Positions 38,767 through 47,802 of a DNA stretch of 64,000 nt are shown piece by piece. Below the pieces are notes generated by a model. It made no database searches and was not told the DNA's origin. It worked only from the letters and a program-made list of their open reading frames with translations. Both the position numbers and the translations under genes were made by a program. This DNA comes from Leishmania donovani (taxonomy: Eukaryota; Euglenozoa; Kinetoplastea; Trypanosomatida; Trypanosomatidae): contig NC_018263.1 in the NCBI RefSeq assembly GCF_000227135.1, positions 363,601 through 427,600 on the forward strand, read 5' to 3'. Each line of letters begins with the position of its first letter. Position 1 is the stretch's first letter.

Positions 38767-41700
38767 ATGATGGTCCGAAGAAGACATGTGGCGCAGCCGC
38801 GCCGCTGCTGGCTGGGCATTCTTCTTATTTTCTCCATCCTACTCGTGTCAGCGGAGGGGGTACGCTTGGAGACGGGAACCTTCTTAATGGACGAAGATGT
38901 CGAGTGGCCGTGGCTGCCGCAGCTCGACTTACCACTGCCACCTGACTTCATGTCTGGGCAGCGCATCCTCAGCACGCCTGAGCAATGGATGGTGCTCGCT
39001 CACGTGGGAGCTCCGTTCCGCGTTGTCACGGACACCAAAATGGATCTTATGCGCCTCTTGGAGGTCGTTAAGTTCATGCTCCCCGCCGACGCTGGCGTCT
39101 GCCCGCGCTACAGTACAACGCGCCGCATCGTGCACTACTGGTTTCACCCAGAGCAGTTGAGCCTGCTCTTTGGTGAGGAGCGCTGGTCCGCCCTGCAGCG
39201 GTTACAGCGACCAGCCGCCTGGTCTCTGGTGCTCAAGGACGATGCAGGCCCTGCTGTCCGGGCAGCAGAGCGTTTCATTGCCAAGCTGCAGGCTCTGGAC
39301 CCACCGGGGCAGATCACTCTCATTTCCCGCCGCCAGAGCTCGAGTTTGAGGACGACGCGTGTCTCACTTGCCGACTTCAAGGTGCTGAGCCGCCTCACTC
39401 GCATGACCAACACTATCGAGTATCGGCTAACGCACCTGACGGTGGATGCCGAGGCGCCGCTGCACCGCATGCAAATACAGCGTCTGCTGCGTGCAAAACT
39501 GCGGTATCACGAGCATATCAAGGCCTTTGACGAGGCCGTCGCGGAGGCTCAGCGCGATCTGCACGTGAGTCTGCAAGAACTACTGAAAAGCGAGCAGGCG
39601 GCGTATGCAGATCACGTGCACTTCAAGCGGAGCTACCAGCGCTTTCTTGTGGAGCGCCAATCGCGCCTCCGAGCAGAGAAAGGGGTCAAGGATGCCGCCG
39701 ACGGATCCGATGGGGAGTCGTCTATGGGTCGCGACGCCGGATCGCGCCGGACTGCAGCAACGAGCATTCATCGTGCCGCGGGTACTTCCCTCCCATCACC
39801 GCTTGATGGCAGCCGAGATGTGTCGTGCAGGAAGGTGCTCGCTGCCTGGAGCACGCTCCGCGCAGCCGGCGTCTGTCACGAAGCGGAAATACGTGTGGCG
39901 CAGCTGCGTCGTCTCCATTCTCGGCATCGGTGCAAGGAGCCTCTGCCGGAGTTGATGGTGGCCTCCTCTCTTGTCCGCGGAGAGGCGGGCCTGAGCCCGG
40001 CGGCCGCGCACGTATGGCGTGACGGTGTTGCAGAAATGAAGGCGCAGCGGCGCAAGTCAGGTGCGTCACCGACGCCTGCGCAGGTGTTCGCCATCCTCTA
40101 CGGTGTCTGGGAGGAAGCGAAGGCGGCCACACAAGCGGCTGGTCACGCCCGAGAAGCGACATCTGCAGCCGGCGTGGTGACAACTGCGGTGGCGGTGAAT
40201 GAGGCCTTCAATGCGTCCGCCTTCGCCGCATTCGTGGAGCACCTAGTGCAAAGCGGCGACGCGCTCAGCGCCGCGCCCAACAGCCGCCTGCCACGATGGA
40301 TACGCGCGGAGCTCCACTACACGTTGGCCCTTTTACAGCTCATAAGGCCGAAAACCCGGCCTTCGGAGAAGCATCCTGCCACGGTGTCCTCGAGTGTGCG
40401 CGCTGTGGTGCACTTGCACGAGTCGTTGAGTGCCGGGTCCCACCACGCTGCCGGCGCCTTGGCGACGCTCCGGGAACACGGTATATTTGCTAGGCAGCAG
40501 AGTAAGGCGGCCATGATGCTGCTGCTACAATCAATGGAACAAGCACCGACGCACCTGTGGCGCGAGCTGCTTCTGCGCGGCTCTCCTTGTCGTTCTCACG
40601 AAGCAGCGAGGGCAGCATCAGCGAGAGCTGACCCGTCGCGACTCCTCCGCTTCGAGCAGTTCTACGCTGTGGACCACACCTTCAGCGAGGTGGATGACCC
40701 TTTCATGACCCGCCAGAGCATCGCGACACTCATCGCCGTGACAAGCGAGAACATCCACACCGGCGACGAGGAGCCGGAGATGGAGGACGTCTACCGCGAG
40801 GCGGAGGTCGGACGCGGCGACGACGAATACGAGGGGCGTTTGACGGCGCGGCTAAATCGACGCCTTCTGAAGGCGAGCATGCTGTTCTCCGGATTCAAGG
40901 GGGTGCAGCGAGACGCGCGAGAGGCACAGTGCGAGCTCCTCGTCATCCTGCGTCGTCTCGGCTACGTCTGCGATCTTGATCTTCGTCGCTTCTATACTAG
41001 TGGCGTGCCGTCACATGTGCCCGATTCGCCGCCTGCTTCCTCGGCGGCGCCAATGACCATCATCGGCGTTCCTCTGCCGGACTCCTGTGCCGAACATGAG
41101 ACTGAGCTGGTCGACGTCATGAGCAACAGCCGGCACACGCTTTTGAGTTGCCCGAACGGAGTTCCTTTTCCACCACGGCGATCTCGGCGTCAGCTCGACG
41201 TGCCCAACTCGGAAGCTCTGTTTGAGTTGCTCCTGCAGACGCTGCTGGCCCTCAGTTACGTGCAACTCATCCACAGACATCGGTACGATATGAGCCACCT
41301 GTACGCCTCTCTCGCCCTCGAGATGTCCCTGCGCGTGCCACGTGCGACAGTGGAACGCTGTGCTCAAGCAGCAAACATGAGTGCCTTCGTTGAGGCGCAC
41401 CACCACCCGGGCGACAGCAACGGATCGTGGGCCCGCTCGTTTCTGGAGGCGGTGAACCGCGTCGCAGACAGCGACAGCGAAGTTGCGTGGGCTGCCGAGG
41501 TACTGCTGGATCAGCTGCAGAGCATCAAAAATGCGCCGTCGCAGGCGCGCGGCGACGGCGCAGCATTGGGGCACAGAGTTCAGCGGGTGCTTCGTCGCTT
41601 TGCGAGCGTGGCGGACTCTCCGTTCGTCTCGACCGAATCCCTGCTCCTCATAGGGACGAGCCGATGGGCGGCGAGGGGCCCATTGTCCGGTGCTGCGGCA

Positions 41701-43704
41701 GAGGTGGCGGCGTTCGAGAAGGACTTGGCCGAATGGACAATGGAACCATTCAGTCTGTTTCATCGACTCCTGCAGAAGCGTCCGAGGAGCTCCAGTGCGG
41801 CGGCGACGCAACAGACACCGCACCCATCTCACAGTGGCGCCGTGCCGGGGTCTTCAATGGGCGTGAGTCTAAGCACCACGGTCGTGGATGTCCACGCCCT
41901 CTTTCTGGTCTGCTTGGCAGCGATGAAGCGATGGAGGAGCGACTTCCCTCTTGTACACACGCTGGACGCGACGACCTACTCGGCTCGACGCACCGATCCG
42001 TTTGTGCTAAGCTCCTTTCTCCTGCGAGCGCGCGACACCGCCACCGGCGCACCCCTCATTTCCATCGAGAAGCTGCGCGACGTCGCGTATGCCGCCTCCC
42101 CGCACTTTCTGGGGGAAAGTCCGCAATTGCTGCCGCTCGTTGACGACACGGTCGACTCGTATGCGGCGCGGCTGCTGCGCTTCGCTGCCCGGCACATTCA
42201 CGCCCTAGAGCCGTGCGTCGAACTGCTCCGAAGCGGTGGCTACGGCGTTCGTCGCACCGACGCCGGCGGGGCCGCCTCAGCTGGGATGAGGATGAGTGGC
42301 CACTGGGGCAGCTCTCTTGATGATGGCCCACCGCGAAAGTCGCGCCTGCAAACCTTGCGTAAAGTAAAACAGCACACGATGGAGAACGCGGATCTGCAGC
42401 CGCTGCTCTACGCCGCGGACGTGCACGATTACATGAACAAGTCGCGCTGGACAAGCGTTGCGACGGTGCTGAGCGCCGTGTACAAGGCTGTTCTATACCC
42501 CTTCACGACGACTGCGGCAGAGGCGCTGATTGCGGACATGGAGGCGCAAATGCAGCTCGTGACACCAGAGGAGCACGGCGCTGAGCTCAGCAGCCGACGT
42601 AAAGCGGGCACGGAAGAGTCGCCATCGCAGGAGACGGCGAAGGGGACCGCAAGGTCGGCAGGGACGGGGGTCTCCGCGTTCGTGGACGCCTTCGCGAAGG
42701 ACGCCGCGCTGCGCGAGTTCTTCATTGCCGGGCAGCTGCTCACCGTCGCGTTGGAGTCTGGCATGCCGGAGGGATTCTCGCTTGTTCTCCTTGAAGCCGC
42801 GGACCGCGGCAACCGATATCTCCGCCCCATCGCAGAGCACTTGGCGGAGTCTGTGTTTGGCCGCATGGCGCCGAGCGTGTGGACGGAGCACCATCTCACT
42901 GCGCAGTGGCAGCGGGAGGAGGAGGAGCTTGTGGGTGAGGGCCCACTCTTTGTGCTGGACACGCGCACACCCTTTCGCTACGCGTCTGTCGAAGCTCGCC
43001 AGGAGCTCTTTGCGCGTGTGAGTCGGTGGAATGCAGCGAAGGCGCAGCAGGGCGACATTGGCGAAGTCTATGGGGCGAGAGAGCGTCAGAGGACTCGAGT
43101 GTCGCAGGCGCTCGACCAGTTGCTGTGGTGCGCCGGTTTCCTCACGCGGCGTGTCTACAGAGACACCCATCGCGTGTACCCGTATGCCTACGAGGGGTCT
43201 GTTTTTCCCGCATCTGATCTGGAGTGCGTCGCGGACATGAATCGTCTGTTAAGGTCTCAGAGACCTGCCGCCGAAACGTCGGCATCGGTGGTGACGGAAA
43301 GGGAGCCGGCGTGGACTTTGGCCGAGTGGCGACACGCACAGAAAAACGGCACGGCTCTTCTCCGCGACTTGAGCGAGCGGTTGGGCTACGTCTACGACAC
43401 TGTCGAGGGGGCGCCGGCGCGCCGTTTTCCGCTTTCCGCGGCAGACTTCAGCCGAAATGTGACGGTGGAGGAGCACGCTCTGCTCTTGGCAGAGCGGAAC
43501 CAGGACTACCCCTCTCGCTTTGCGCGTGTGTCGACGCAGTTGGTGGAGCCGTGGAATCGCCTGTCGAAGGACTACAGCGAGCAAGTCGTGGCGTACGGGG
43601 AAGGCTTCTACTACAACCAGCGCTTGCACCGCATCAGCGGGTACCGCTGGGGTGCTATCCTGCACATATGGTGGCTGCGTGTGCGCAACATGTGGCCATG
43701 GTAG
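38767..43704 (+). CDS. Large signal-peptide-bearing protein, 1645 residues, unknown
   Basis: I do not recognise this protein. It starts MMVRRRHVAQPRR, followed by a hydrophobic core (about 15-28, WLGILLIFSILLVSA) that reads as a signal peptide or signal anchor. The rest is mostly soluble, Ala/Arg/Leu-rich and probably helical. Low-complexity Ser/Ala stretches lie near 330-350. A few helical pairs, such as the one around the HLHESLSAGSHHAAGALATL segment, faintly recall SEL1-like repeats, which would suit an ER-lumen protein, but this is weak. The C-terminus is aromatic and ends GYRWGAILHIWWLRVRNMWPW. The frame is open upstream to 38722 through a GTG. The first ATG, at 38767, fits the signal peptide. 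The stop is TAG at 43702. Strong GC3 bias over 4.9 kb makes it a certain gene. It lies directly upstream of another secretory-type protein. Confidence 0.85.
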   Translation: MMVRRRHVAQPRRCWLGILLIFSILLVSAEGVRLETGTFLMDEDVEWPWLPQLDLPLPPDFMSGQRILSTPEQWMVLAHVGAPFRVVTDTKMDLMRLLEVVKFMLPADAGVCPRYSTTRRIVHYWFHPEQLSLLFGEERWSALQRLQRPAAWSLVLKDDAGPAVRAAERFIAKLQALDPPGQITLISRRQSSSLRTTRVSLADFKVLSRLTRMTNTIEYRLTHLTVDAEAPLHRMQIQRLLRAKLRYHEHIKAFDEAVAEAQRDLHVSLQELLKSEQAAYADHVHFKRSYQRFLVERQSRLRAEKGVKDAADGSDGESSMGRDAGSRRTAATSIHRAAGTSLPSPLDGSRDVSCRKVLAAWSTLRAAGVCHEAEIRVAQLRRLHSRHRCKEPLPELMVASSLVRGEAGLSPAAAHVWRDGVAEMKAQRRKSGASPTPAQVFAILYGVWEEAKAATQAAGHAREATSAAGVVTTAVAVNEAFNASAFAAFVEHLVQSGDALSAAPNSRLPRWIRAELHYTLALLQLIRPKTRPSEKHPATVSSSVRAVVHLHESLSAGSHHAAGALATLREHGIFARQQSKAAMMLLLQSMEQAPTHLWRELLLRGSPCRSHEAARAASARADPSRLLRFEQFYAVDHTFSEVDDPFMTRQSIATLIAVTSENIHTGDEEPEMEDVYREAEVGRGDDEYEGRLTARLNRRLLKASMLFSGFKGVQRDAREAQCELLVILRRLGYVCDLDLRRFYTSGVPSHVPDSPPASSAAPMTIIGVPLPDSCAEHETELVDVMSNSRHTLLSCPNGVPFPPRRSRRQLDVPNSEALFELLLQTLLALSYVQLIHRHRYDMSHLYASLALEMSLRVPRATVERCAQAANMSAFVEAHHHPGDSNGSWARSFLEAVNRVADSDSEVAWAAEVLLDQLQSIKNAPSQARGDGAALGHRVQRVLRRFASVADSPFVSTESLLLIGTSRWAARGPLSGAAAEVAAFEKDLAEWTMEPFSLFHRLLQKRPRSSSAAATQQTPHPSHSGAVPGSSMGVSLSTTVVDVHALFLVCLAAMKRWRSDFPLVHTLDATTYSARRTDPFVLSSFLLRARDTATGAPLISIEKLRDVAYAASPHFLGESPQLLPLVDDTVDSYAARLLRFAARHIHALEPCVELLRSGGYGVRRTDAGGAASAGMRMSGHWGSSLDDGPPRKSRLQTLRKVKQHTMENADLQPLLYAADVHDYMNKSRWTSVATVLSAVYKAVLYPFTTTAAEALIADMEAQMQLVTPEEHGAELSSRRKAGTEESPSQETAKGTARSAGTGVSAFVDAFAKDAALREFFIAGQLLTVALESGMPEGFSLVLLEAADRGNRYLRPIAEHLAESVFGRMAPSVWTEHHLTAQWQREEEELVGEGPLFVLDTRTPFRYASVEARQELFARVSRWNAAKAQQGDIGEVYGARERQRTRVSQALDQLLWCAGFLTRRVYRDTHRVYPYAYEGSVFPASDLECVADMNRLLRSQRPAAETSASVVTEREPAWTLAEWRHAQKNGTALLRDLSERLGYVYDTVEGAPARRFPLSAADFSRNVTVEEHALLLAERNQDYPSRFARVSTQLVEPWNRLSKDYSEQVVAYGEGFYYNQRLHRISGYRWGAILHIWWLRVRNMWPW

Positions 43705-44721
43705 TCGAATTCGCCGAGAGTGGCGAGGATACGGAGGAGAGAATGTGGTGCGCATCCCGGCTAGGACTGAGTGGCAGTGATGTCTTGCTCTGCTCACGAA
43801 GGCTATCAACACAACGGCAAGCAAAACAACGCCATCAGATACTGGATTTTTTGCCCCTATTGGTCTCTTACAGAGAAGCACACCATGCTGTGAGGTACGT
43901 GTTCGCCAGCTCACCGTTCGCTCGGCCTGACTCGAACACGGATATCCCCCATGGACACAGCCACGCGCGCTTGCCTACCGTGTGGGGACAATGGCGAGAG
44001 AAACAAGGGGACAGTCGTGCACAACATGTCGATCCTCTCCCCCCTCCCCCACCTTTGCAACAATGTTACTTCAACCTCTCTCACCGTCACGCCTGTGTGT
44101 GCGTGTGTGTGTCTGGTTTCGGACGGGTGTGCCCACGTTGTTGTTGTTGTGCTTCGCCCATGCGTTTCTCATGTCAGTGTCCTGCTGACACTCACATGTC
44201 GTGCAGACCAGGGCTGCTACCGCCTATGGCGACCGAGAAATCCCACAGCTACGCAGCAAAGCGAAAACGCTACAGTGCCACCCATCGGCTTCACTTGATC
44301 GATGTCGAATGCGCTGCATCTTTGGCTGCCCTCCGTCCCACATGAGCGCCAAGGCTTTCCCGCCACTCTCTCGCTCCCTTCTTGCGCCCTTTCCTCCGTC
44401 CGCGTTGCCGCTCGCCTCCATCTACGTGCTGACGCCCCCGCCACCATCACCACCACCACCACTTCTGCCTTTCTTGCCTCCACTGGCTTAGCTTCTTTGC
44501 ACATGGCGTTCCGAGAGGACGCAGCTACAAGCAAGCGCACCGCTATCACTCAGACCTACTCACACACAAGCGGGTGCCCTTGAGCGCGCAGGTGTTCCTC
44601 TGCCTAGTGCCACTGAACTCCTCTCTCCCCGCCGTCAGAACGGTATCGAAGGTGCATGTGCAAGGTGAGGAAGATCCGGGCTCCCTAGGCATGAGTTAAT
44701 GGTCCACGCGCCTTACAAGCA
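43705..44721. other. Intergenic region between the two secretory-type genes
   Basis: About 1 kb with no supported gene. It includes GT/CT-rich parts and a run of CCACCACC repeats near 44435-44465. A CT tract ending in gtcag at about 44624-44638 is a likely acceptor for the next gene. Confidence 0.6.
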
Positions 44722-46380
44722 ATGTTGATTCGGATGTTTGCTCGGTTCGTGTGCGTGGCCGCCATCGTGGCTGCCCTCGGGCTGCTCTCTCCAATCTCTG
44801 CCGACACTGCCCACCCCCATCACAGTCGATCACACACTGTGACCATCGAGTCTGGCACACTTCCAGAAGCGAAGGCCTTTGCGCCACTGCGGCTTCGCGC
44901 TGGGGAATGGGTGTACAACTTCAACCCTGGAGAAGAGGCGTTCTTCTTCGAACCCGAAGATGCTGGAAATCGGCAGTGGCAGCAGTGGAAGGCGGACTTG
45001 CGTCTCTTGCAAGCGTATCAAGAGAAGCAGCGTCTGAGCAACTACCCCTCAGGTGGTGAGAAGACAGACACCCCAGACAAACCGGGGAACACTGAACGGC
45101 GCGAGCCAGGAGCATTGCCCATTGCCGAGTACTTCTCTGATCGAAACGTGCAACGGCGCTACGCCGAGAGACTGAAGGAGCAGTCGTTCCACAACCTCAG
45201 CGATGCGCAGGGGGCTGCTGATGCTCGCGCGCTGGTGGAAGGCGAAATAGCGGCTATGTGGCACCTCGTTCGGTCGGCCGGCTCAAGTGACAGCTTAAAT
45301 GATCAGCAGTTCCTGGGCCTCGTGGAGCGGCACTTCTCCCACACGATCGCAAACACAAGTGCGGCGGCGGCCGCCGAAGCCACGACACCGTCATCGTTTC
45401 CGTTTGCACTCCTTCGCGTCCCTCTAGTGCTTGAAGCCGACGTGCTGCCGTTCATGGAGCGCGAGATGGCCCATGTGCGCGATCTGTGGAAGTCCCGTCG
45501 CGCGGGAGCGGCGACGCCAGCGGCATCGAGCGTGGAAGTAGAATCCCAGCTGCAGCGCCTCTCCTCCGCTGTCGAAAACAGTAAGACGGTGGGCACGGAG
45601 CTGGCGGCCCTGGTAGAACCTTTGGCAGATGCCGCGATCGGTTGGGTGGCGTCGACTCTCACGACGACGCGCGAGGCTATTGTCGCGAACGACGAGTCGA
45701 CGGAGGCTAAGCGATCGGAGCTGAAGCAGCTGCTCAAGATGCAGTCTAGACTCCGGAAGGTGAGACCGATACTGGAGAAACACCGCAAGGTGTACCAGAG
45801 TGTTCTGCAGCGGGGACAGCTGCCGAACGCCCAGGCGACGCTCTTTGCGCTTCAACTCATAGCCAAGCAGCGCTTTGGCGACGATGTGTCTGGGCTTGTC
45901 GAGGCGGTCCCCCTTCTCAGCACCACCGCGCCTCTTACCGGGCTACTGGAGCAGGAGTGGCGGGCGCACGTGCTAGCGCCGTATGGGATGTGCGTTCTTG
46001 TGACTGCAGCCTTTGTTTGGGTATGCGAAGAGATCAAGGAGCGGTTCATGACCCGGGTGCGGGCTCGCCGGCTTTGCATGCCTCTTGTCATGCCCGCGTC
46101 GGCATCGGGCTGCACGCGGCAGATGTTCATGCTCGTCTCATTCCTTGAGCTTGTAGTGCCCCCGCTTCTCCCGGTTATCGCGCTAGTTGTGCACCTGCGC
46201 GGGGCGCGGGTGTGGATGTGGGGTATGATCGCCTTGATGCGTCCCAGTCAGCGCGCGGTGTGCCTTGCGTCTGTGACACTTTTAATGCTCTCGGCCTACC
46301 TAGTAGCCACAATGGTGCGACGTGTCTTTCAGATCATCGATCCCTCCGTGTATCGCCGCCGCCTCGCCAAGAAAAAGTGA
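44722..46380 (+). CDS. Signal-peptide and multi-span C-terminal membrane protein, 552 residues, unknown
   Basis: The N-terminus MLIRMFARFVCVAAIVAALG is a clear signal peptide (cleavage probably near 27). A luminal or extracellular region of about 390 residues follows. It opens with an aromatic motif (AGEWVYNFNPGEEAFFFEPE) and later has helical coiled-coil-like segments (about 330-360, KRSELKQLLKMQSRLRKVRP). Three or four hydrophobic spans end the protein at about 419-440, 468-492, 496-506 and 512-533, before a basic tail ending LAKKK. This layout suggests a resident of the ER or another endomembrane. I recognise no family. ATG 44734, four codons on, is an alternative start. It follows another signal-bearing unknown, and the two may act in the same compartment. 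Confidence 0.85.
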   Translation: MLIRMFARFVCVAAIVAALGLLSPISADTAHPHHSRSHTVTIESGTLPEAKAFAPLRLRAGEWVYNFNPGEEAFFFEPEDAGNRQWQQWKADLRLLQAYQEKQRLSNYPSGGEKTDTPDKPGNTERREPGALPIAEYFSDRNVQRRYAERLKEQSFHNLSDAQGAADARALVEGEIAAMWHLVRSAGSSDSLNDQQFLGLVERHFSHTIANTSAAAAAEATTPSSFPFALLRVPLVLEADVLPFMEREMAHVRDLWKSRRAGAATPAASSVEVESQLQRLSSAVENSKTVGTELAALVEPLADAAIGWVASTLTTTREAIVANDESTEAKRSELKQLLKMQSRLRKVRPILEKHRKVYQSVLQRGQLPNAQATLFALQLIAKQRFGDDVSGLVEAVPLLSTTAPLTGLLEQEWRAHVLAPYGMCVLVTAAFVWVCEEIKERFMTRVRARRLCMPLVMPASASGCTRQMFMLVSFLELVVPPLLPVIALVVHLRGARVWMWGMIALMRPSQRAVCLASVTLLMLSAYLVATMVRRVFQIIDPSVYRRRLAKKK

Positions 46381-47802
46381 ATCTGCCTCGCAGTCACCCT
46401 ATATCGAAAAAGGACGGGCGTGCTTTCGCTTGTGCATAGCTTGGTGTTTTCCGCCTCGTCGAAGTCGGAGAAAGGGCAGGAAGCGAGTTCTTCCGTGAGA
46501 AGGGTTCACTGGAGATGTGGTAGGCTTTGGTAGGCATTCCGCCCTCTCCATACACGTTTTGGAGTATATGTGAACAGGGAGCGACGCTTGCACACCTGTG
46601 GAGGGCTGAGTGGCAGCAGTCTTCTTTCACAGGGCCTGCGCAAGGAAGTGGATGGTACTGCTGGGTGATGGACTGTCTCTTTGTTGCCAGCAAACCTGCC
46701 TGCGCATGGTGGTGTCGCGCGCTCCTCGCCGTCGTTTTTATAGCTTCTGTCGCGGGTGTTTTTATCACTCGGCCAACGCAACAAGGAAAACTATATATAT
46801 ATATATGCAACGATACAGCACATCAGGTCGGTGGGGCGCTGCAGTGATGTTAGCTTCTGGTCGTTTCGGTCAAAGTGTTTTCGTGCGTATTTGCGCACAT
46901 TTCTTGTGCGGCGCAGGGCCGTCCGTTTTTAGCGTCATTGTCCCCCCCCTTTTTCCTGTCAGCATCGCTCTGCAATAAAAAACGGAAGAAAGAAAGTGTA
47001 CACAGCCGCACAAGCGGAGGCGTCACACAGGTGATAGACGGTGGAGTTCGCCATTTCGAAGCAACGACTCTGCGCACGAGCGTCCCCTTGACGTGCGCGC
47101 CACCATGTTGTTGGCGTTGCGCCTTCGTGTTTGTTGTTGTTTCGTTGCCCTTTCCCACGCCTACCGTGCCTTGTCCTCGTCCTCCTTTCCGTTGTGCTTT
47201 GTGTGTGTGTGTGTGAGTGGGTTGCTGGGAGAGTACAACGGCGGTTTCGAAATATACAAAACGAAAACGAAGCGCGGCGTGAAAGACGAAGACCGATTCG
47301 TTGGAGAGTGACGTTCGTCTTTGTCGTGGCTCTCATGGCTTGGCGCGTTGCTGGCCTTTCGTATTTTGTGGGCACGCCACTCGTCATAGGCCTGTGTGTG
47401 TGCGAGCGTGTGTGACTCCAACCCCATTACTGCCTCCCCCTCCTCCACCGCACGTCAACAGACAAATAATATATATATATATATTATCTCGCATACTTCA
47501 TCTCTCTTCTGCATACTTTTTCGTTTTCGTAACTTCTCTGTATTGCTGGCGAGACGCGCCAGTGGTGCCCGCGCACATCGGGTATGGTGCTGGATCTCTC
47601 TCCCCAGCCCTTTCGAACGCGCAGCGCGACATAATACCCTCCCGCCTTTCTCGTTTCAGCCCTCTTCTCGCCCTCGCACCGAACGAGGGGAGCCGTTCTT
47701 GTTTTCTGTTTCCTTACGGTTGGCCTTGCTTCTCGGGCACGGATCCTTGTCTTCTACAGCGCACCACCGTTCTTTCCTTTGCAGTCATCAAGGGCGTCTT
47801 GA
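46381..47802. other. Intergenic region before the 1675-residue protein
   Basis: 1.4 kb with no supported gene. It contains AT microsatellites at 46792-46806 and 47467-47484, GT runs near 47200 and CT tracts towards its end. A likely acceptor is ttctttcctttgcag with AG at 47783-47784, leaving about 18 bases of 5' UTR. Confidence 0.65.
47770..47784 (+). promoter_or_regulatory. Probable spliced-leader acceptor
   Basis: The sequence ttctttcctttgcag (pyrimidine tract plus AG) lies 18 bases before ATG 47803, supporting that start and its mitochondrial-type N-terminus. Confidence 0.45.
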
